Source of the DNA: Setaria digitata
Taxonomy: Eukaryota; Nematoda; Chromadorea; Rhabditida; Setariidae
DNA length: 64,000 nucleotides
Direction of reading: 5' to 3'
NCBI GenBank assembly: GCA_003640385.1
Contig: RCAB01000093.1
Span: 62,001 to 126,000, forward strand
The notes under the pieces were generated by a model. The model had not been told where the DNA came from. It made no database searches and saw only the letters and a list, made by a program, of their open reading frames with translations. A program made the translations under genes and the position numbers. Of this stretch, positions 1 to 12,300 are shown one piece after another (within the stretch, counting starts at the first letter, position 1; the number at the start of each line of letters is the position of its first letter).

Positions 1-2291
1 ATGATTGTTTTTGATTTTAGGATTTAATTCCTGTTCCATTTCATCTTTTCCTCCTACAAGTTCATTTGCCTTCTTAATTGATCATAATGCCATTTGAAAT
101 TCAGAATGGATTTTGTATCTTACGGTACACCTCCGGTTATATTTCCATCCTGGACCTATCCTAATAAGCAAGTAATGCCTAGACTCTTTTATTCTTAAAA
201 ACCGTACTAGAATATTACAATGCTATGAATTATTTTGATTAAGATTAAACTAAGCTACAATATGTGCTCATTACTGTATTTTAAGAACTTTTTGAATAAT
301 CACATAATGCACACACCGGGAATTAGATCCAGTATGATCTAATCTACTAGAAGTTAGTATAGTGAGCGTAAATCTATTTGAAGATTACAGACCAGAAGTC
401 ATTAATTATTAGATAGCAACAAAATATAGGCAAAAATCCGTCATAAGTTTCATGGATTTCTTTTTTACTTGTTTTCATCATTTCTTGCTATCGTATCCAA
501 TTTTTTAGTTTGAATCTTTAGAAGTTTGAAATTTGAAGTATTTGAAATACGGTCTTCTTATTACTGGATTTCTATTTGGTAATTTATAAAAATTTGAATA
601 TTTCCTTAAAAACCATTTCCACATTTCATATTCACAACACTGTTTGATTGATCAACTGAAATCTTTTTTTTCAAGAGAAGGAAATTACAGAAAGCAATCT
701 GAAAAGCAAAATTTTGTTACTATAGCAGTTATAATACTAATAATTAATAATAATGATGTAATAGTGATTTCAGAACTGAAAATGACAACTATGATTATTC
801 TAGTCATGATTATACGAATTTAATAGCTGGGAAATGCAGCAGTCACAGAATAATGACAATGTTTCAAAAAGTTTTTTTCTTCTTCCTTCCTCATTTTCTT
901 TCATTCCCTGCTCATATCTGCGTAATATTGAAAATAGCGATAACAATAGATTGGTTTTCAATTGGTAAAAGAGATCAAGGCCCTATAATTCATCTATTTG
1001 TCTACCTGTATCCATTTGTCCATCTAGTCCTACTTCAGTAGATTTTGAGGACAAGCATTGTCAACATACTATCATTTATCTACGGAATATTTCATTGATT
1101 CTTACCCAATCGTGTCCTCATTACCTGTCCAAATAAGCATCTCTCTTCCCCATTTTTAACAACATTCTCCTCATTTTAATTTCCCAACATGACACAAATA
1201 ATTTTCACTCCCAAAATTTTCTAAAATGAATAATTCGAAATGTGTATAATAAGTACAGTAATTTTTTTAGCTATTTTTACAAAATTTTTCTGTCGAATGA
1301 AAGAAGGTCGTAAATGTCAAGTACAAAAATACCAGAATAAAGTGTTCATAAATAAAAAACAATTTTGGTCGAAAAGGCAAAAATAAAGCACTTGAGAGAT
1401 GTAACTTTTCGGCATTTGATATTTTTTCGCTCTTGCTAGAATGTATTCTAGTTCTAACTTAAGAAAAAGCATTTTTAATCACTAAACATTAGAAATGACA
1501 TAAAGTTATATTTACTGATCCATTTAGATAAATGTAGTTATTGTGAAAATCAAATGATTGCAATTTGGCAATTGCGCATTTTTTGTTTAAAATAATAATT
1601 GTGGATTTTAAGATAAGAAAATTTTCCTGTGAAAAAAAAATCATGTCTATTGCAAATTTATGTTAACCATTTTTTATATAATTATTATCAGTTTTGCAAA
1701 AATTTGACATGCGATGAAAAAAGAGTAATTGAATTCGCATTAAGGACGCCAGTTCTAAAGGAATTTTAAGAATTCATATGTTATGTAAATATATCTTCGG
1801 GAAATGATCCAAAGCGTTCAGTAACATAAGAGACATAAAATGTGTCTAATTTATTTTTGTCTAAGATGTGAGGAAAGTCAAATAACTTTCTATTCCGATC
1901 ACGTTCCCTCGAGACAGCAGTATATCACCTAAAAGTAACGGGTAGTAAGCAAAGAAGAAATCCGAGATTATCCGGATTACCAAAAAATACGTCATACTAT
2001 CTAATGATTGATTTAATACATAAGTGAAATGAACGCTGTCAAAATTTGTGGAATGACCAGAATTAATTATCATTTTTGAAAATTTCATCAGGAAGAACAT
2101 TTTAATTATTTTCATGTTGACATGATGAAAACAAGACTTTTTTTCATTATTTATTACTCTCTTTATTCTATATCTGTATCAGAATTATTCGTGAAAAATG
2201 CTAACCGGCATTTAAATTTTTAAAACTTATTTCATTTCAATTAATTTTAGACCAAAGAGAGCGGAATTTATCTGATAAAATCCTTTTTTTT

Positions 2292-2313
2292 TCTCTCTCT
2301 CTCTCTCTCTCTT
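2292..2313. repeat. CT dinucleotide microsatellite
   Basis: About ten consecutive CT units, followed at once by TTCTTAAG. Such tracts can act as splice-acceptor pyrimidine tracts, but no exon follows. Confidence 0.85.
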
Positions 2314-2960
2314 TCTTAAGTTGTAAATGGCTCGTGAGAAAAGAAAAAAAATTATTAATTTGATTAATTGTATGCCTTGAACCCATCATAAATTTTTGAA
2401 ATGTCATTAAAAACTCCGAAAAAAAAAACAAAACAAAAAAATAAGAAAAATGAGTGCCTTTAAAAGATTTAAAGTAATAATGAGATCAAGATATGAAAAG
2501 GACGAACAGAACTACAAAGTTCGTTATAAATTGTAAATGTGGAAAAGTATTTATGAAAATTAATGAGCAAAAGCCAATTAAAAAAAAAAAAAAAAACAAC
2601 AAAACTGGCCAATTTACTCAAGGTTTTAGTTTTTAAATCTTCAAAAACAGTTATGAAGCTGAATAGGGAAATTGGTAATTAGTGTTTTTTAAGTGATAAA
2701 AGATTTTGCGAACTGCAGGGAAAACACAAAGGTTTTATTTTTGACCATTATCAGGATAACACTGATTGCTATTGATGACCTTTATCTAAGTCAAGCTTAA
2801 TCAAACTATTCCTAATTAATTATTAATTTTGGTATGATTGAATGGATGGAAAAGTATAAGCATTTTATGAAGTGTAATGTGTGAATCACCTGGAAAATCG
2901 TCACATTAAATGGAAATCATTAAGCGCTGCAATCAATTTCTGATATTATCTTTCTGATAT

Positions 2961-3343
2961 ATTAATCTTACTGATATTACACTATGATGAGATAGTTATT
3001 TGAGAAGAACTTTGTAGAAAACATTAAAGTAACATGTTCGATAGAAAAATGGTAATATGTTAGAAGGTGGAAAATTCTTGCTAAAAAATTTTAAAATAAT
3101 AAAAAGTTTTACACTGAGGCCATATCAGATGAAAATACTTGAATGATTTTCNATTAATCTTACTGATATTACACTATGATGAGATAGTTATTTGAGAAGA
3201 ACTTTGTAGAAAACATTAAAGTAACATGTTCGATAGAAAAATGGTAATATGTTAGAAGGTGGAAAATTCTTGCTAAAAAATTTTAAAATAATAAAAAGTT
3301 TTACACTGAGGCCATATCAGATGAAAATACTTGAATGATTTTC
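2961..3343. repeat. Exact 191-base direct duplication flanking a single N (assembly artefact)
   Basis: Bases 2961-3151 and 3153-3343 read identically, separated only by the N at 3152. A biological tandem duplication would not normally be separated by one unknown base. This looks like two overlapping contig ends placed side by side and not merged. Confidence 0.9.
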
Positions 3344-3734
3344 GAGGAAGACTTATATTTTAACTAATTAATATCTATGGAGGACATTTTTTCAATGGAT
3401 TTGTTTCAGCATATGACTATTGTATGCTCAGGAGATGCATGCTAATTGAATGTCGTGGTAATTCACCATGACATATTCCTAATTGAAATTTCCAATGATA
3501 TCGAAATTTGATTTTTAATTGAAAGAAGAAAAAAAAGGACGAGAAAAGAAATTTTCTCAGCCACTATAATATGGGACGAACTGATCGATGATCTCCATCA
3601 GTTCATGGATATCAGATGAAATTGTAATTGAAGTAAATGCTAAATGAAGAGAAAATAAACTAAATGCAAAAAACAAGTAGCAGACAAGTTGATTGATTAT
3701 GAATAATTCTTAGTATGAAAGAAAATTGGCATCA

Positions 3735-3850
3735 CACCTTGTCAGATGACACCTGTTCAGCTTGAGGAGGTGACAGAAGAGCAAGGCAGGTGGACGATGG
3801 GACAGAACAATGAAACACTCAGAAGTGATCAACCACACCTGTAATGCAAG
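3735..3850. promoter_or_regulatory. GC-richer island with three CAGGTG-type E-boxes
   Basis: A stretch of roughly half G+C stands out from its surroundings. It carries three E-boxes of the CACCTG/CAGGTG type at 3750-3755, 3787-3792 and 3836-3841. Such clusters are typical of bHLH or zinc-finger (Snail/ZEB) binding regions, so an enhancer for the tetraspanin 1.4 kb downstream is possible. Both strands also have a short open frame here (about 43 codons on +, ending just after 3841), so an isolated exon cannot be excluded. Confidence 0.3.
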
Positions 3851-5171
3851 GAGAAAAAAATTGCTCCCATTTCTGAAGCATTCAGAGGAATGGAATTTTT
3901 TTTCTTCTGAAAGAAAATTAAAAGAAAAAAAAAAAGGAAACTGAACCTATTACCGCTTCAGAGGACCCCTTCCAAATTCTGACCTATTTGTTTTGATTTT
4001 TTTTCTAATTTTGACCCTATCATTTATCGCATTTAAATCAAATAGTTACTGTCGGATTGGAAGGAAGTAGTTAAAAAGAATGAAAAGTACAATTCACTTT
4101 CGATTATAATTTTGTAATTTAATTTGTCAACAAAAAAAAAAAACACCGCTCACGACCTAAAAAGGACATTTGTGAAGTGGTGACCTAGTTTTTTTAAATA
4201 ACTTTTTTTGATAGAAAAAATAATCAGTAGAGGTTTCATTCATAAATGGAGCAGGGCAAGAAACTTTGAAGCAAAAAAACTTTTTTTTTCTAGAAAAGGT
4301 CTAATTTATTAATAGTACAATTAAGGAGTGCATTATCAGCATTTAAAATTTTAAAATTTTGTTTAAGAAAAAAGAAAAAAGACTGAAACTGTTAAGTTTT
4401 AATGAATAAATTAATTGATGAGTAAACAATAAATAGCGCAGATCGTTTAATGATATTACAATGAATACGGGAAGAATCCACAGGAACAAAGGAGTTAGAG
4501 CTGATGAAAAGGAAATATTTGAAAATTAAATGGATTCAATAAATTTAAGATCAAAGAAGCTACTCGACAAGAAGAATTATGTCAAGCATTATCTTGTTAA
4601 ATTTAATTCTTTTAAAATTTGAGAAAATAAAGTTTGCTACAGTTGAAACTTGAATTTTGATTGAAAGATATTGATTAGAAGAAGGAAATTTAATTTTTAT
4701 TTACTATTTGGTATAGAGGATTTTGCTTTTTGCATGTTAATTAACGTCACAGAATCTGATGCAATTCCTAAAGTGTTCGGTGAAAGAAAGTTACTGAATA
4801 TTTTATTTAAAAAATTTATTATTGCATGAAGGCCAACCGGGAGATGGTTAGTATTAGTTGTTGTGTGCAAAAATATTTGTCAATAAAAGTCAAGAATGGC
4901 ATGTCACATGTAATTTGATGAATTAAAAATAATTATAATATCTAGCTTACTTAATGAATTCTCATTTTTTCTTTTGGAAGTTAGGAACAAATTTTGTTAA
5001 GTAGAAAAAAATTATTCGTTAAATTGGAAATTATTACTATTTTCCTTTCTTTTCTTTTTGTTTTTTTTTTTTTTTTAAAGATATATATCAATAATTTAAC
5101 AGTCAGCAAAAGCACTTGAACATGAAAAGTTATCAGTGCGCCAAACAGAAGCACAATTTGGGAAAACACGG

Positions 5172-7859
5172 ATGAAACAAATCCTGGAAATCTCCTCGAA
5201 GAACAATCACCAACCTGAAATGATCGTTAACTCACCGAACTTAACAAATACCACCAAAATACCACCAACTATCATTGCTCGAATCATACTTATCATTCTT
5301 TTGCTGCAATTTTTACTTTGTATTTTTGCTCTTATCACTACTTTATACAGTTCACTGAAATTTGTTCCATACCGGTGAGTATGTTATCACAGTCATCGTT
5401 ACCACTATCACTAATATTATTTACTGGTCTGTGTTTTGTTTTATTATTATTATTGCTATTACTATAAATTATCAAATCATAATTGCTATTATTGTCATCG
5501 GTAATAAGCTTTTTTTTATAGTAAAATATTACCAAATTTTATGCAACGTTATGGTTTATTTTTGGGTGTGTTTATTATCAATTTCTATGCTACATTGATA
5601 ACAATCGTTGCTTCATTTCGAATTCACAAATTTTGGTAACGATTTTTTTTAATTTCTCGTTATTCGGCTAACAAATGGAAAAATTTTCTTTTTTTTTTTT
5701 TTTAAATTATCAATTTAACAAAGTTTGTCAGTAGCAAACACTGTTCATTAAGGCATGATAAGGGAAAAAAATTACTCCATTCATAATAAACCTAATTTTG
5801 CCTTCCAGTTTTGTGGAAACAGCAAGATTATCGAGGAATTTTGCAGACTTGAAGTTATTGAAGTATGAACTATTAACATCCGGAACAGCAACCATACTGT
5901 CTGGCTCTATCCTATTCATATTGTGCAGTAGTTGGCAAGTGCCTATCCGAGATAATATACTCTATGCTATAAAACATGCTATCAGTGACAATGATTATGC
6001 TCAGGTATCATTTCTTTATCAGCTTGATTAAAAACTTCATTTTTACATTGTCAGTTTTTTCTTTGATAATTAATTATGATTAATTTTTCCATCTGTTAGG
6101 ATATTAATATTATTCAACAAAGATTTGAATGCTGCGGCATCTCAGTGCATGGCACTGAATCTCATTTGATTTGGCTACTTTACTTATCACCTGATATTGC
6201 TTTTCAAGAGAATTTATACAGGTGGACCCAACTTATTAGTCTTTCTATTTCGAATTTTCAAAACTGTCAAGAATGTTCCACGCAACATTATCACTCCTAA
6301 TAATGCTGTCGTAACATTATCACTTTCATTAATATTATCACCAAATTGTCATTCGTATTAAACAATAAACACATACTAATTAGCACGTAGAAAGAATTAT
6401 AACGGAAATATGATTGTATTAGATAGAAAGAAAACAAAAGAAACGAAACAAGACTGAATAATTTATCTTACTTTGGGAAATGAGTATTCAGTACTATTTT
6501 CAGGAGTTAGAATACTGATGAATCTAAATAAAGAAGGAAAAATATAAAAATGAATAACAACGATTAAATAAAGTAGCGGCAACTCATTCAGTTAGTGCTG
6601 AGGAAAATATCTTAGTTTGAATCCAACTAATTCAGTTACATGAATTCATTACCGTGGTCTTGTTGCCGGTCCAACTATCAATCTATGATTTGCTATCAAT
6701 TTGCATATGAACGATTTATCGTACCTTTTAATGAAACGAACTTTATACGGATACCTAGCTATGCACTTCGGTTCAAGAAAAGCTGGGTATATCTTAATTA
6801 AATATTAATAATGACTTTTGAGAAATCGCATGAAATATGGCGCTGTGACAGGTTGTTGTAATTGCAAACTAAGTAATGACATTTTCTAGCACGATCTTCC
6901 TTGCTTCAACTAATTCTTTTGAACTTCTCTAGAATATATAAATCTTTAACCTTCAGCAGCAAGGACTGTCAGATTAGCATCAGTGGAAAATAATTCATCC
7001 CCTTCCTAATTTATTCCGAAATAATTTAGAGCTTAATATTTTAAAAAATTATTATAACTTGAATAATTAAAAAATGACTTCTAAAGATACGAAGTGCTTC
7101 TTGTGATAGAGACAAGAGAGCTCTAAAAATGGTCTGAATAAATTCTCTAAAAAGTTTTTACATAGATTTGATAGGAAACTTCATTTTCCAGCAGAAATGT
7201 CTAAATATAAAAAGAGATATATTTTCATTTTAATTTTCATCAACAGTGTGACACTGAAAATCTTTAATGAAGTGGAACTATTAAAAAAGGTAAAAAGTTT
7301 CCATTGGTATTTACAAATGCACTGCTCTCTCTTCAGGAGTGTATTTCTCTTGAAGACTGTAAAGAAAAACGAGAATTAGCACTAAACTCAGTTTATAAAG
7401 AAGACTGTGGAGCAGCCTTTTATCAAGCTTTCAAAAAAGGATTTTTTCACCTGAATGGTACCACATCAATTCTTTTAGGCAAGTTCGAATCCTTTTTAGA
7501 TCCGATGAATTAAAAACACAAATATCTAGCAAAATTTATATTTTCCAAATTCTCTCCGTTCTGACTCTTCTTTTTTCGTTACAGTCGCACAGTGATTTCT
7601 TCGGCAAACTAATACTTTCCTGTAGCAATCTGATCATAATAAAAATAACTGTTATTTATTTTATCCGTAGCGACTGAATTTGAAATTTCTCATGAATTAA
7701 ATTTTTCTTATAAATTAAAAAAATTAAATAAGAAATTAAAAATTTTTCTTATTCAAACCGCCTGCAGGAGCATTTATAATGTTTGGAATAGCCGCAACAA
7801 GCCATCTGGAAAGAACTCTTCAAGGGGAAAAGAGTTTTAAAGTGATCACTTTTTGTTGA
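5172..7859 (+). CDS. Peripherin-like tetraspanin, six exons
   Basis: Exons 5172-5374, 5809-6004, 6100-6221, 6636-6786, 7337-7478 and 7768-7859 join in phase to 301 residues. Tetraspanins are membrane organisers that gather receptors and adhesion proteins into microdomains. The family is identified by the CCG motif (residues 144-146), a PWSCC motif (180-184), further large-loop cysteines at 193, 226, 232 and 248, and a final hydrophobic segment (about 264-282). The spacing recalls the peripherin/RDS branch. Hydrophobic segments occur at 34-58, 90-110 and 264-282, one fewer than the usual four. The first visible one lies after NLT and NTT sequons, so it may be TM2, with TM1 encoded by an unseen upstream exon; the ATG chosen is therefore provisional. 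Intron 5 starts with GC (GCAAGT at 7479) instead of GT. The family call is secure, the start is not. Confidence 0.8.
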
Positions 7860-9335
7860 TGATATATCTGATCTCATGTACATTATATAAATTCAGAAAT
7901 TAAACATTCAAGTTTCTTTACTTAGCAGAAAAGAATAACAAGTTATTTACGCTGCAAAAATATAAACAATATGTACAACTTAGAAATGTTTATCACAATT
8001 CAATTAAGAACATCGAACAAACAAGAAGGAAAAAAGAGACAAACATTTTGTTGTTTCAGTTATAAGTCAAATTAATTAATGAAATAAATGGGCTTCTTCT
8101 GCATAAGAACTTATTCTTCTGCTCGAAAATACCGAAATTCAATTTAAATTACGGCATAATCTCTAGAAAGATAATGCAAGTAATATGAAAAATAAAAAAG
8201 TAACAAATAAAGGAAAATAAGGCAATTTAGATCGTTTAAATAATTCGACAGATATTTGCATAGGAACAAATTATTCATGTATACAATGTGCAACAGATTT
8301 TATAATGAAGGGCTGAAAAAGAGCCAACACATACCTGCTTAATTTATAGTTTAAAAAATTCAAAATTATTTCATTTCAGTATCTTCATCCATCTTCAGGA
8401 AACTGTCAGCACTGTATGTTCACGAATCATTTTCTTGAGGTAGTAAAGAAGTAGATGTGGCTCATTTAATTAATCGTTCTACTTTCATTGATAAACTAAT
8501 TTCTGGGGCTAGCTTGGAAGAAAGACTTCACAGCAAAAAGAAAAAATAAAAATAAAAAAGAGAAAGAAAAAGATTAGCACTGTAAAATATTTTGCTAACT
8601 TTAAACGGACAGAAAAAGATTTAAAATTATCCGAAATATGGTGAAAGTTTAAAAGGAAAATCAAAATAACGTAATGTGACGTATTGGTTTAGCCTATATA
8701 ATAGTAATTTTCAATTTAAGTATCTCTGTCTCTTCTAAGCAAAATTTGCTATATTTTCTAAAATTCTTTTCCACTCTAGACCCCTACTTTATCAATTTAG
8801 CATTCATATTTTGCATGCCGAAAGCAGATAATTAATCAAAGATGGAAAAGTGTTAGTCTCTTTCACTAAAGCCTTTCACTAACTACCTTGGCGACTGGAA
8901 GATGTCAGCGAACAATACGTTATGAACGTTTTATAAAACTTCAAATGTCTTGAAATGACAAAAAGTTCGGGCATAAGCCTAAAATCGAAACAACCAAATT
9001 AACTATGGCACTTTTAGCAACATCTGAGTAACCTGTAGATGACACTGGATATTTCAGGGCAAATGAACTGCGAAATAAAATTGACATGTATAAATGTTGG
9101 GAAAATACCTAAGCTTATTTATATCAAGGAAATGACTTAATAGCGGAAAAAGAAAAATAAACAGATCAACAAAAAAGGAGGAAATCATTGTACAGAAGGA
9201 GTGGTAAGTGAAACGTCTCTCTCTCCCTCATCATCTCTAGCACATGAAAGGTAACAAGTTGTTTTAGCAGTGATTCAGGAATTCAAATTTACCTTTCTGA
9301 AGTTCGAAAGAAGCTGTGAAAACAAAAGACTCTTT
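7860..9335. other. Intergenic region between convergent tetraspanin and Patched genes
   Basis: About 1.5 kb of AT-rich sequence lies between two genes that converge. It holds the 3' untranslated regions and no supported gene. An AATAAA at 8093-8098, 234 bases after the tetraspanin stop, is a reasonable poly(A) signal. Confidence 0.6.
8093..8098 (+). terminator. Candidate poly(A) signal for the tetraspanin
   Basis: This AATAAA hexamer lies 234 bases past the stop codon at 7857-7859. The hexamer is common in AT-rich DNA, so position is the main support. Confidence 0.35.
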
Positions 9336-12300
9336 CTAAAACCTAAGCGCATTTGATGAAAACTTCAACAGTTTACTGTTACTATCTTTATTCCGTTTTG
9401 AAATACTACTACAGTTGCTAGCAGTTACTTTGGAGGAAAGAAGTGGTGAAGTTGAGCGTTGCGGCATAACCATATTAATTGGGATATTGGTAGATGAAGT
9501 TTTACCAACTACTTCATGATACTGAGTTGGCAAGGTAGAGGTGGAAGCATTAACCATTGCTGATTTCTTGCCACTTGAAGATGAATTCCAGTAACGACAA
9601 CTGTTCTGTAAGCAGACCTAACTTAGATGAATGCTTCAGTTTTCGTATTACTAGTCATGCTGGACATTTCACAGTGATATAAATCGAAATGTATTGAATC
9701 AGCGAATGCAGGTGAGCATCTTCTCTCCAAGAAATTCATTGTAATATTGATGAAGTATAAAATTCAAAATAATTATTTTTAGATGACCTCATTCAAAATT
9801 AGAAATCGTAAAATAACGGAAAAAAAAGCGAACATCTGAAAATTCTCCGCTGATTGCCGACAACGAACCGTGATGAGGATAATGATTCCGAGCACCTATT
9901 TGATTACATCTATTTACCTGAGAGAAAAAAAAGAAAAAAAAACTATTATAAAGTGATCCTGTAAAAAGCAATCTTGTTTTAAAAGATTCTTGTTTAGGAC
10001 TACTTTTCATTTGCGTTTTACAAAGTTATGCCACACATTTTCAGACCCTTTCCTCAGCAAAATAAAGGTTTTTAAGCCTAAAATTCTAAAATGAAAATTT
10101 TGAGTCATGAAGGTAATTCGTCTCACTAACTCCTCCATTAGCACCCAGCTTTGATAAAATAATCAAAATCTCTTGGATGAATTCTTGTTATCAGTCTTAT
10201 CAACTTATTAACATCCTCATTCTGATACCTTCATTTCAACGAATGCACCACCGACCCGTCTTTTCACTGCATCATCAGTTCCTTTATCGCTTGAATTATG
10301 ATCCTGCTGCTTACAGAGTGAAGCTGGCACTGGTAGGTAAGTTTTTTTATCGAATGGATGGATCTAAAGAGATTTCCAAATTTGAAATTCAGTGCAAAAA
10401 TAAAGTTTGTAACTTTTTGGAAGAAAGAATCAAAAATCGCTTGCATGATATAAATTTACTGCACGTCTAATCCTTGAATTCATGAAACTTTCCATGATGT
10501 TCAGGAGCATAAACAACAGCGCTAGATAGCACGCTACTTATCAGAATGAACTTACTTCACATGGTGGTCCAATTAGTGATAAGAGTACTGGCAAGAGTAC
10601 CAGTCCATTAATGAGACCAATTAAAATGAGTGCTGATAATACTATGAAGAAATATTTGACAATAAAATCAAACTCCGAAAACGCTAACATTATTATACCT
10701 GGAAGTTGTTATTTCAATTTCTTTTACAAAAACGAAAAATCATTGGGAACTTAAAAAAAATCCAATGTCAAAAATCAAACTACTTCAACTCCTGTGATTA
10801 TATTTCGAATTTTGTTCAAGAAACTTTTCTTTCCGAGTTATTTAAATGCTAATATCGCCGGCAATCCTTTTTGACGATTATATATAAACTCTGTTAGAAG
10901 CAAATTGCAAAACTAAGTTAAAAATAATCTTTTAATGATAAAATATCAAATCACAGTGAAGGAAAAAGTAGACGGTTAATTAACCTAGGAGAGTGGATAA
11001 TCCGCCATGTATTACAGGAATAAACATATGATTCAAACAAGCTGCCATTCGTTCATCCCTCGTCCCTAGTGATGTTAGATATGCTAGCACAATATGTGCC
11101 GTGAATTCCACACCTGGAAGAAAGTAAAACAGATAAGTTATGAGAAAAATAAAGAAATATTTCTCAAAATATTCTAAAAATATAATGAAACAATGAAGAG
11201 ATTTTCCACTGCAAAAAAAATATTGTTGTAATTAATTTAAATGTTAGTTCGAGTCGAAACTAATTAAAAATTTTTGTGGAGGCTTGCAGTGATCATTTAC
11301 CAATTGGATGTGTCATGGATGTGACAAACCGAAATAATAGGAAGTTAACTGAAAGTAATAGTCTTAACTACCAGTTAGCTTAGCAATACGAACAACTGAA
11401 ACAGACCTATTCCAACAGCTGTAACCAATGTGACAGCACTGACTGGATTAAGCTTCACACCTGTCGCACCCATGAAACCTGCCAGTTCAATTGTCATCGA
11501 AACGACTACAATCAACACCATCATAGCTGCCCACGGATTGAAAATTAATATCGATATGACAATAAATATCGCACTGGCAATTACACAAATAGCAACCAGC
11601 AAATTCCATCTAAAATTGTAAAGTGAGAAATTAAAAAAAAACCTTTCCATGTTGCACCCTTCACCTCCTTTCACTTCTCCAAACATCCCTAAGCTAGCTC
11701 GTTTCCTTTCTGTTCGCAATCAAACCTGATTAAAGTAATGAAAGAAACTCTCACTTCGTTGTTTCTCTTATTTCTTGCTTAGTCTTGATATAATGATCGG
11801 TCTAGTCGATTACAAATTCTTGTGAATTTCTGGTAGAATTTTAATCTCTAACAACCTTAGACTGAGATATTGCTCCCAGAATATGAATGCGATACCGCTT
11901 GGAAAATTCGGCAAGCCCATTTCTGTGTATCGTTCGCAAATACCTCGAATTTCCTGAAACTTCCACATGAATTTGCTATTCTGATATTAAGTAATAAATG
12001 ATTTTCGGTAGCAAATCATAGATAGCAAGCATGACACGACTGAAACTGGTCCAAGGTTCCTTTTGTGGCCGTTAAAACTCTTCATAATAAAGTAAAATAA
12101 GTAACAGAGTAAATTTGGCAAATGAATTAACGGTCAAATAAGTGTCTAGCATTTTTCAAGCGCCTGAACAATATAACAAAAAAAAAAAGAAAAATCTCTT
12201 GTTACAAATGGAAAAGTTTAATTTAAATAAATTATCATAAAGAAAAGTGAAAACTCAGAAGTCTCACTTTTATCATTTTCACAATCACAGGAGTATCAAT

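Larger units (their letters stand above)
1..5171. other. Intergenic region upstream of the tetraspanin gene
   Basis: No gene can be supported here. The sequence is AT-rich with many homopolymer runs. Open frames are short, low in complexity, and lack splice signals or family resemblance. Notable contents are a CT microsatellite near 2.3 kb, an assembly duplication around the N at 3152 and a GC-richer island at 3735-3850. The tetraspanin gene to the right seems to lack its first membrane segment, so an undetected upstream exon may lie in the last 1-2 kb. Confidence 0.6.

Noticed and set aside
853..1041. 62-residue hydrophobic open frame on +
   Set aside because: Phe/Ile/Leu-rich, no splice context or family resemblance, and open frames of this length arise often by chance in such AT-rich DNA.
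1861..2115. 84-residue open frame on -
   Set aside because: Low-complexity composition, no conserved motif, no acceptor or donor of quality at its ends.
5362..5598. 78-residue hydrophobic open frame inside tetraspanin intron 1
   Set aside because: Made by an ATT/ATC/ACT trinucleotide-rich stretch; a clean GTGAGT donor and TTCCAG acceptor remove it.
7479..7500. tRNA T-loop-like AAGTTCGAATCC
   Set aside because: No acceptor stem, D-arm or anticodon arm can be drawn around it; it lies at the start of tetraspanin intron 5.
10177..10470. 97-residue open frame on +
   Set aside because: It is the antisense shadow of Patched exon 28 (10363-10229), which has good splice sites, correct phase and a Patched-like tail sequence.
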